From NCBI RefSeq assembly GCF_001436755.1, contig NZ_AYZD01000001.1, forward strand, positions 1 through 64,000: a stretch of DNA of 64,000 nucleotides, given 5' to 3'. Positions 57,361 through 64,000 of this stretch are shown here, piece after piece (within the stretch, counting starts at the first letter, position 1; each line of letters opens with the position of its first letter). A program made the position numbers and the translations under genes. The notes beneath the pieces were generated by a model. That model did no database searches, was not told the DNA's origin, and saw only the letters and a list, made by a program, of their open reading frames with translations. Source of the stretch: Liquorilactobacillus aquaticus DSM 21051 (GTDB lineage Bacteria > Bacillota > Bacilli > Lactobacillales > Lactobacillaceae).

Positions 57361-58647
57361 CTATTTTTCGCTATTGGCCTTTTCAGGCAGGACAAGATTT
57401 GCAATAATCCCAAAAATGGTTGCTAACGCAATACTAGTTAACTGGAACTTTCCAATCTGCAGATATGTTCCTCCGATTCCAATGACTAAAATTACAGCAG
57501 TAATAATCAAATTGCGTTTCAATTCATAGTTAACTTTATTATCAACTAAAATTCTAAGTCCGTTCGATGCGATCATTCCGAAAAGCAAGAAACTTATGCC
57601 GCCGATAACAGGAGTAGGAATTGATTGGATCAAAGCGCTGACCTTACCTACAAAGCTGAAAAGAACCGCAAAGATAGCCGCTCCGCCCAAGACCCAAACA
57701 CTATGAACCTTTGTCATTGCCAAAACACCGATATTTTCACCATATGAAGTCGTAGGCGGCCCACCAACAAAACCAGCGATAACAGAAGACAAACCATCGC
57801 CGAACAAAGTCCGATGCAAGCCAGGGTTTTTGAAGAAGTTTCGTTTAGTTAACTTATTCAAAACCATCACATGGCCCATATGTTCCGTCATCGTTACAAA
57901 AGCGATCGGTGCCATCGCGATGATAGCGCCAGGGTACAATTTGAAATCATAATTAACAAACATCACTTTGAACGCTGGCAGCGAAAACCACTTTGCAGCT
58001 GCAACACTTTGAAAGTCAACAATTCCAGCAACAATAGCACCGATATACCCGCATACAATTCCAAGCAACACAGGTATCATGCTCGCAAATCCCTTTAAAA
58101 ACATGTTGAAAATAATTGTAATAACCAGTGTGAAAATTGCTACCGCAAAATATTTTAAATCATAATGAGAATTATTCATCATCGCGTCATTTGCAGCCGT
58201 TGTCGCAAGCGATAGTCCGATAACAATAATAATTGGCCCAACAACAACTGGCGGCAAGAGACTGTCAACCCAGTTTGAACCGAAACGGCTGATGAAAAGC
58301 GATACAATCACATAAACTAAACCAGCTGAAATTGCTCCTTGCCCAACTGCAGGATATCCATAAGTTTTCATTAACACCTGCATCGTCCCTACAAATGCAA
58401 AGCTCGAACCTAAATATGCCGGGATTTTAGCTTTTGTACAGAAGATATAGACAAGCGTTCCTACTCCCGAACTGAATAAAGCAATACTTGGGTTAATTCC
58501 TACTAGCAGCGGGACCAAAACCGTTGCTCCGAACATTGTGAATAGATGTTGGATCGATAAGACCAGCCAGTGTCCAAATGCTGGCTTATCCTGAATGTCC
58601 AAGATTGCTTCTTCATTTCTAAATTCTTCTTTTTTCTTCTTGCTCAC
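57361..58647 (-). CDS. pyrP: Uracil permease
   Basis: A 428-residue NCS2-family uracil/proton symporter with about 12-14 membrane segments. LSIQHLFTMFGATVLVP at the N-terminus and FVGGPPTTSYGENIGVLA in the motif region that binds nucleobase are clear. The start is GTG 58647 behind GAAGGGAAG. It lies directly downstream of a PyrR-controlled attenuator, letting the cell salvage uracil when pyrimidines are low. Confidence 0.95.
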   Translation of the reverse strand: MSKKKKEEFRNEEAILDIQDKPAFGHWLVLSIQHLFTMFGATVLVPLLVGINPSIALFSSGVGTLVYIFCTKAKIPAYLGSSFAFVGTMQVLMKTYGYPAVGQGAISAGLVYVIVSLFISRFGSNWVDSLLPPVVVGPIIIVIGLSLATTAANDAMMNNSHYDLKYFAVAIFTLVITIIFNMFLKGFASMIPVLLGIVCGYIGAIVAGIVDFQSVAAAKWFSLPAFKVMFVNYDFKLYPGAIIAMAPIAFVTMTEHMGHVMVLNKLTKRNFFKNPGLHRTLFGDGLSSVIAGFVGGPPTTSYGENIGVLAMTKVHSVWVLGGAAIFAVLFSFVGKVSALIQSIPTPVIGGISFLLFGMIASNGLRILVDNKVNYELKRNLIITAVILVIGIGGTYLQIGKFQLTSIALATIFGIIANLVLPEKANSEK

Positions 58648-58669
58648 AAAAAATCTTCCCTTCTATACA

Positions 58670-58772
58670 AAAAAACCTGAATCTTTTTGATCCAGGTCAG
58701 CATAAGGTTTGCCTTGAAGTTTTTTGTCTCTTCAAAGTATTTCATCAACCTTTTTGCCCTCTCTGGAGTCAA
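58670..58772 (-). promoter_or_regulatory. PyrR attenuator in the pyrR-pyrP gap
   Basis: On the minus strand the PyrR-binding loop ACTCCAGAGAGG lies at 58758-58772 and the terminator ACCTGGATC / GATTCAGGT plus T run at 58670-58698. UMP-bound PyrR would stabilise the upstream loop and allow termination. The arrangement matches the second attenuator of Bacillus pyr operons. Confidence 0.88.
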
Positions 58773-58790
58773 TTAAAATGGTTGTACCAA

Positions 58791-59440
<650 letters not shown>

Positions 59441-59472
59441 ATCTTTAAAGGACCTTAATTGTCTTAAATTTA

Positions 59473-60378
59473 CTAGACCATATTGTTTTTGTCAAGTACA
59501 TTCAGTGTTTTTATAAAAATACTTGGTAATGGAACTTCAAAGATCATTTTTTCATGTGTTGTCGGGTGTTCAAACCCCAACTTCCCTGCATGCAAGAATT
59601 GTCCCTTGCCCTTGATTGTTTTATTAGGACCATAGATCGGATCTCCTACCAACGGGTGACCAATATATTTCATATGCACTCGAATCTGGTGAGTGCGGCC
59701 CGTTTCTAAAATACATCTCACAAACGTATAATCACGATAGCGTTTTAGAACCTCAAAACGAGTTACAGCGTGCCGCCCACCCGCAACGACCGCCTGTTTC
59801 TTACGATCTTTAGGAGAACGTCCTAAAGGCGCATCTATCTTTCCTTTATCTGGCTTAATCTTGCCATGAACAAGCGCCACGTACTCGCGCACATTCGTTT
59901 TGTTTTTTAACTGTGCCGCCAAACTGCGGTGGGCCAGATCATTCTTAGCAATCATCAACAGTCCTGATGTATCCTTATCAATTCGATGAACGATACCGGG
60001 GCGATACTCGCCATTTATCGTAGACAGCGGGCAATGATACAACAGTGCGTTCACCAATGTATGCGCAGGATGTCCAGGAGCAGGATGAACAACCATTCCT
60101 TGCGGTTTGTTGACAACAAGCACATCGTCATCTTCATACACAATGTCCAATGGAATATTTTCCGGCTCAACTGAAATACTCTGAACAGCTGGTCGCTCAA
60201 GTTCCAACAGATCACCAAACTTCACTTGATACTTTGGTTTGGCAATCTTACCATTTACCAATATATTTCCTGCTAAAAGCCATTGTTTGATTTGCGAACG
60301 CGAATGATCAGGAAAAAGTTCTGCAGCAACTTTGTCTAATCTTCCTTTTTGCGAGGTAATTCTGGTCGTCTCAGTCAT
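59473..60378 (-). CDS. rluD: RluD-type 23S rRNA pseudouridine synthase
   Basis: A 301-residue enzyme with an N-terminal S4 RNA-binding domain (residues about 10-75) and an RluA-family catalytic domain. The catalytic aspartate is in GIVHRIDKDTSGLLM. It modifies uridines of 23S rRNA. The start at ATG 60378 overlaps the lspA end. The lspA-rluD-pyrR order is the same as lsp-ylyB-pyrR in Bacillus. Exact target uridines cannot be read, so the symbol is by analogy. Confidence 0.9.
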   Translation of the reverse strand: MTETTRITSQKGRLDKVAAELFPDHSRSQIKQWLLAGNILVNGKIAKPKYQVKFGDLLELERPAVQSISVEPENIPLDIVYEDDDVLVVNKPQGMVVHPAPGHPAHTLVNALLYHCPLSTINGEYRPGIVHRIDKDTSGLLMIAKNDLAHRSLAAQLKNKTNVREYVALVHGKIKPDKGKIDAPLGRSPKDRKKQAVVAGGRHAVTRFEVLKRYRDYTFVRCILETGRTHQIRVHMKYIGHPLVGDPIYGPNKTIKGKGQFLHAGKLGFEHPTTHEKMIFEVPLPSIFIKTLNVLDKNNMV

Positions 60379-60817
60379 TATTATCATCTCGTAGCAATGC
60401 GATTATGAAAATCACTACACCAATATTCAATGCAATATCAGCAACATTAAAAATAGGAAAATTAATAAACAATAGCTGAAACATGTCGACAACATACCCT
60501 AGGCGAATCCGGTCGATAAAATTACCGATTGTTCCCCCGATAATAAAACTTATCCCTAATGCATACATCCAATTTGTCCACATTTTTTTAAAAAGATAGC
60601 CCAAAACTCCAAGCGCAATAATTGTTATGATGTATAATAGCCATCTTTGACCTGTAAAAATATTCCAAGCTGCTCCATAATTTCGAATATGTGCGATCCC
60701 AAGAACATGATGAATGAAATCATAACTTGTATCAAGCGGAACATTATGCACAACATAGAATTTTACTAACTGATCGAGTAAAATGATTGCTCCTATCAGT
60801 AGAAAGTAAATCACCAT
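60371..60817 (-). CDS. lspA: Lipoprotein signal peptidase
   Basis: A 148-residue membrane aspartyl peptidase with four membrane helices. The catalytic aspartates are in GNFIDRIRLGYVVD and FNVADIALN, and NYGAAWNIF is a conserved box. It removes signal peptides of lipoproteins such as the two binding proteins in this window. GGAGGG precedes the ATG. Confidence 0.96.
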   Translation of the reverse strand: MVIYFLLIGAIILLDQLVKFYVVHNVPLDTSYDFIHHVLGIAHIRNYGAAWNIFTGQRWLLYIITIIALGVLGYLFKKMWTNWMYALGISFIIGGTIGNFIDRIRLGYVVDMFQLLFINFPIFNVADIALNIGVVIFIIALLRDDNND

Positions 60818-60980
60818 TACTGGAGGGCACCTCTTTTCTTTTTTATCCAGTTATCTGGACTTGAATACTTATTATACAACAATTAATTAGAAGTCTCCAA
60901 AATTTTTTTTTCAAACTATCGCAGCCTTTTTAGCTAAGTAAAAAGGTTCTTTCCCCCACCTGATTTGATGGTCTACTACC

Positions 60981-61892
60981 CTATGCTATTAAAAACATAA
61001 CATCAAGGTTTTCAAATCTGTCTTTCAGATCACTTTCGATTTCTTTTTTAAATTTTGTAAGTCCTTCGACTTGCACCGATGCAGATATTTTATGCAAAAC
61101 AATCTTAACATCCCACCTCATACCTATCTTGACAACCTCAAAATTAAAATCCTGTAATACGCCTGCTAATCTCTTCTTTAAAATCCTGCTTATGTCATCG
61201 TTAATTTTTTCATCTGTTACAGTTCCATGTGAAAATTCGATAAAACTTCGATACAAAAGCTTAATCGGTTCTTTTATTGTCAAAGCCACCAGAAGAAGTG
61301 TAAGCAACGAATCACCGATTATCGTTATAAAATGAAATCCTGGCATTGTTCCTAAAAAATAGGCCAGCACAATTCCCAAGCCTACACCAACGGATAAGAT
61401 ACCATCCATGAATGCTATCTTGCTCTCAGCTAGCAACATTGTACTGGCATTCATCATTTTTTGATTGTTTCTACGACAGTAGTAAGACAAGGCAAAACTC
61501 ATCGCAATCATGACTAGCGTATAGGGCAGCACGGGCCCCAATTCGAGATGTCTGCCAATCTTCAGTGTCACATAAACGATAATAGCCTGGATACTCCCGA
61601 GCATTGCGATTACCGTTATGACAAGAGAAAACAATGCCTTAAATATTCCATACAGGGGTTCAAGTATATATAGTCCATGCGGAAAACGAGCGGTTTTTTT
61701 GCCGCTAAAATGTGAAATAAAAATAGCTGCAACACTGGACAACATCGCAATTACTGAAAAGTACGCATCAAGAAAAATAGCCTGAATATGTGTACTGTGA
61801 AAAGCAACTACACCCGAAACAGCCATTATTAGATTTGTAAGAGCACTGAATATTAATGCATTTTGTTCGACTTTCTTCAAACGATCAGTCAT
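60981..61892 (-). CDS. Cation diffusion facilitator-type metal transporter
   Basis: A 303-residue membrane protein with about six helices and a C-terminal cytoplasmic domain. LDAYFSVIAML in helix 2 and RFPHGLYILEPL after helix 3 are CDF features; the helix-2 metal site keeps one aspartate of the usual pair, and a second site cannot be confirmed. It likely exports a divalent metal by proton antiport. Its ATG overlaps the marR stop by four bases, so it is co-expressed with that regulator. Confidence 0.8.
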   Translation of the reverse strand: MTDRLKKVEQNALIFSALTNLIMAVSGVVAFHSTHIQAIFLDAYFSVIAMLSSVAAIFISHFSGKKTARFPHGLYILEPLYGIFKALFSLVITVIAMLGSIQAIIVYVTLKIGRHLELGPVLPYTLVMIAMSFALSYYCRRNNQKMMNASTMLLAESKIAFMDGILSVGVGLGIVLAYFLGTMPGFHFITIIGDSLLTLLLVALTIKEPIKLLYRSFIEFSHGTVTDEKINDDISRILKKRLAGVLQDFNFEVVKIGMRWDVKIVLHKISASVQVEGLTKFKKEIESDLKDRFENLDVMFLIA

Positions 61893-62311
61893 AAGGATTC
61901 CTCCATTTTTCCAAACAATTTCAGCAGCAGCAAGACCTCTTCGGGTTGCAGCTTTGATTCCAGTTTTTGAAATATATCATCAAAAATCTGATAACTCTTT
62001 TGATAGTAAGTAAGAAGTTTCTCATTTAGTTCCAAATAATAAACACGTTTATCAGAAGTTGAATGATTTTTATACACTGCGCCTAATTTCTCAAATTTTC
62101 CGACAATATGGGTCGCACCTGGTTTTGTGACCTTTGCCAGCCTAGCAAATTCAGATAAAGTTATACCTTTATGGCGATACAAAATATCCAAATAAAATTC
62201 CTCATTTGGTGTGATATTCTCAAAAGGCAGAGTCAAAACTTTTTCCCGTCGGAGCTGCTCGGCCACTATTTTGTCATACAGTTTATAATAAGCTTCTTTC
62301 AACTGGGGCAT
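61889..62311 (-). CDS. MarR-family transcriptional regulator
   Basis: A 140-residue winged-helix regulator. ITLSEFARLAKVTKPGATHIVGKFEKLG is the recognition region, and DKRVYYLELNEK is the wing. It is translationally coupled to the metal transporter gene, suggesting a metal-sensing repressor, perhaps like AdcR/ZitR, although a zinc-ligand set cannot be confirmed by eye. GGAGGG precedes the ATG. Confidence 0.88.
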   Translation of the reverse strand: MPQLKEAYYKLYDKIVAEQLRREKVLTLPFENITPNEEFYLDILYRHKGITLSEFARLAKVTKPGATHIVGKFEKLGAVYKNHSTSDKRVYYLELNEKLLTYYQKSYQIFDDIFQKLESKLQPEEVLLLLKLFGKMEESL

Positions 62312-62338
62312 AAGGATCCCTCCATCTTTATAAATTAT

Positions 62339-62356
62339 TTTAGTTAACTTACTAAA
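62339..62356. promoter_or_regulatory. Candidate MarR operator upstream of marR-CDF
   Basis: TTTAGT and ACTAAA flank TAACTT, giving an 18-base dyad 28 bases upstream of the marR start. It includes GTTAACTTACTAA, which resembles but does not match the AdcR/ZitR box. Confidence 0.5.
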
Positions 62357-62434
62357 CTATATTACTTGAATCGTTGTCATCTGTCAAATTTCTGTTCCTA
62401 AATAATTGGTTATATATCAAAAAGATCAGCCAAA

Positions 62435-62464
62435 CAAAAAACTGGTCCCAAAATTTGGGCCCAG
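62435..62464 (-). terminator. Intrinsic terminator after hemH
   Basis: Minus-strand CTGGGCCCAAA pairs with TTTGGGACCAG (one mismatch), followed by six T residues. Bases 62465-62599 show no gene. Confidence 0.85.
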
Positions 62465-62599
62465 CCTCTGCAGTATTATCTTGTGCTATCCATCCTTTAA
62501 AATGTGGCGCTTCAGCAGCGAATTTTTTCAACTGCCAGCACCGTGCTTCATTGACATTATTACAATCTCGGCAAAAAATTTTAGCCTAGCCGTAAAGTT

Positions 62600-63544
62600 T
62601 TAACCTTGCTCAACTAATCGTTGTAAAACATCAATGAATCCAGCATCATCATTCAATGCAGGCAGCATTCTAAATTCACCTCCGCCATTATTCAAGAAAT
62701 AATCACGGTTCTCAATGTCTAATTCATGGAGTGTCTCTAAACAATCAGAAACAAAACTCGGTGATACCACTAGAACTCTTTTAACGCCTAACGCCGGTAA
62801 TTCTTTTAACGTTGTGTCTGTAGAAGGAGTTAACCATTCGTCTGGTCCAAAACGAGATTGGAAGGTTTGCAAGTAAGGAACACCTTCTAAGCGCTGAGTA
62901 AGGAGTTTGGTTGTCAGATCACAACGTGCTCGATAAGGATCACCCTTAGCAACATAACTGACAGGAATGCCATGATATGAAAAGAGTACTTTGTCAGGTT
63001 TAAATTTGTTATATTCCCTTTTTATTTTTTCTGACAGCACACGAATATATGCCTCAGAATCACAAAAGTCAGTGATAATATGTAATGCAGGTATGCGCGC
63101 CCGTTTATAATAGAATTGATTGATATCATCAACAACTGACCCGACAGTCGTTGTCGAATATTGAGGATAAAGTGGGATAATTGTTAAAGAATCTATTCCA
63201 GCGACTTCAAATAACTCCAGTACGTCTGCAATAAATGGCGCGCTATAACTCATAGCGTATTTTACAATATAGTCAGGCAATCGTTCTTGGAGCAGTTTTG
63301 TCTGTCGTTCAGTGTAATACTGGAGGGGCGATCCATGCTCATCCGACCAAATCTGCTGGTATAATTTGGCTGACTTAGCTGGGCGATGTGGTAAAATCAT
63401 TAAATTCAGAATCGGTTTCCACTTCCATCTGGGCATATCTATAACCCGAGGATCACTCAAAAATTTTTTTAGATAAGCACGTACATCCTTCTCTGTTGGT
63501 GTTTTGGGAGTTCCCAAATTAATTAATAAAACCCCTTTTTTCAC
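62600..63544 (-). CDS. hemH: Ferrochelatase
   Basis: A 314-residue ferrochelatase. LINLGTPKTPTEKDV at the N-terminus, the active-site histidine in LFSYHGIPVSY, and VSPSFVSDCLETLHELDIE with the conserved E/H near the C-terminus are clear. It inserts iron into porphyrin (proto- or coproporphyrin in Firmicutes). The preferred start is GTG 63544, eight bases from GAGG; ATG 63550 is only two bases from it. No other haem genes are nearby, so the porphyrin may be imported. Confidence 0.92.
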   Translation of the reverse strand: MKKGVLLINLGTPKTPTEKDVRAYLKKFLSDPRVIDMPRWKWKPILNLMILPHRPAKSAKLYQQIWSDEHGSPLQYYTERQTKLLQERLPDYIVKYAMSYSAPFIADVLELFEVAGIDSLTIIPLYPQYSTTTVGSVVDDINQFYYKRARIPALHIITDFCDSEAYIRVLSEKIKREYNKFKPDKVLFSYHGIPVSYVAKGDPYRARCDLTTKLLTQRLEGVPYLQTFQSRFGPDEWLTPSTDTTLKELPALGVKRVLVVSPSFVSDCLETLHELDIENRDYFLNNGGGEFRMLPALNDDAGFIDVLQRLVEQG

Positions 63545-63579
63545 ATCCATCACCTCTTCTAACATTAATCAATGTTCAA

Positions 63580-63614
63580 CTAAAAATACACGCAACATCT
63601 TATGCGGTGTTGCC
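63580..63614 (-). terminator. Possible terminator after the NADP-reductase-like gene
   Basis: GCAACA (63592-63597) and TGTTGC (63608-63613) form a stem; minus-strand GTGTATTTTT follows. Moderate strength only. Confidence 0.45.
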
Positions 63615-63708
63615 TGTCTTCAAGCAATAATATTTTTTAAAAAGATCTTTTAGCCCAGCGAATACATCGTCAGACGAAATGGCACAAGTTTTTTATTGGT
63701 CATTTTTA

Positions 63709-64000
63709 TTAATTAATGCCGCGTGCATGCAACACTTCTTGACCACGATCAGTTTCTTCGAACTTTGCTAGTAAATCCTTTAACTCATTTTCGTTAACAT
63801 TGGCTCCAAATACCGCACTTCCTGGCTCCATTCGAATTCCTTCAGCTAAAGAACCAACATGAACCGGATCAAAACCAAGCTTGTCGATGACCTCTGCTGC
63901 TTTCTTAACGTATTCACGCTCATTGCCAGCGATCGCAATCGCCTTTCTCCCAGCTTGACCATGCGAACGGGTCTCATCAAACAAATCATGATAACCCATA
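63709..64000 (-). CDS. NADPH-dependent F420-reductase-like oxidoreductase, partial
   Basis: Only the C-terminal 96 or so residues are in the window; the gene runs off the right edge. RKAIAIAGNEREYVKKAAEVID and LGFDPVHVGSLAEG with EPGSAVFG match the C-terminal part of small Rossmann-fold reductases related to F420-dependent NADP reductase, about 200-220 residues long. In bacteria lacking F420 such proteins act on other acceptors, still undefined. The N-terminal NADP site is outside the window. Confidence 0.7.
   Translation of the reverse strand, partial: MGYHDLFDETRSHGQAGRKAIAIAGNEREYVKKAAEVIDKLGFDPVHVGSLAEGIRMEPGSAVFGANVNENELKDLLAKFEETDRGQEVLHARGIN

Overview
The window looks like chromosomal DNA of a low-GC Firmicute, most probably a member of the Lactobacillaceae (Liquorilactobacillus/Ligilactobacillus-like). 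I infer this from the AT-rich composition, strong AGGAGG-type ribosome binding sites with frequent TTG/GTG starts, a lspA-rluD-pyrR-P-B-C-carA-carB-K-D-F-E order identical to the Bacillus/Lactobacillus UMP operon, PyrR and T-box attenuators, a fermentative pyruvate formate-lyase pair, and the best recognised protein families. No rRNA, tRNA, IS element, phage gene or CRISPR array was seen. Nearly all genes lie on the minus strand.

Layout. 1-7.3 kb: a VanZ-like gene, a T-box-controlled orphan oligopeptide-binding lipoprotein, and a LacI-controlled sugar module (Gfo/Idh/MocA dehydrogenase, GRP-family permease, TIM-barrel isomerase). 7.5-13.4 kb: a P1B-type metal ATPase with an altered CPC motif, a TetR/DHA2-exporter pair, a PPC-domain protein behind a possible attenuator, and a small unknown protein. 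13.5-25 kb: an amino-acid catabolic cluster (RocB-like M20 enzyme, DDAH/arginine-deiminase-like hydrolase, ABC amino-acid importer, class III aminotransferase, semialdehyde dehydrogenase, two class I/II aminotransferases) with a divergent D-2-hydroxyacid dehydrogenase behind a structured leader. 25-28.6 kb: a GT39-type membrane glycosyltransferase, an orphan bacteriocin-immunity-like gene and long stem-loop-rich intergenic DNA. 28.6-34 kb: a dehydratase-type glycyl radical enzyme with an unusually short activase, a fructose-6-phosphate-aldolase-like protein and a SorC-type regulator. 34-42 kb: housekeeping and regulators (murI, aminotransferase, bioY, ASCH protein, DeoR, ppaC, LysR, a TIM-barrel-like unknown). 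42.6-47.6 kb: pflA, pflB, glyA. 47.7-60.8 kb: complete pyrimidine operon plus rluD and lspA. 60.9-64 kb: marR-CDF cation transporter, hemH, and a cut-off NADP-reductase-like gene.

How they work together. The pyr genes make UMP from bicarbonate, glutamine, aspartate and PRPP, and sense UMP/UTP through two PyrR attenuators. PflB/PflA ferment pyruvate to formate and acetyl-CoA. The two accessory modules of most interest are the 13.5-25 kb guanidino/amino-acid cluster, whose chemistry is not a textbook pathway, and the 28.6-34 kb glycyl-radical/aldolase module, which may split an unusual deoxy- or anhydro-sugar phosphate. Functions for both are inferred from families and context only.
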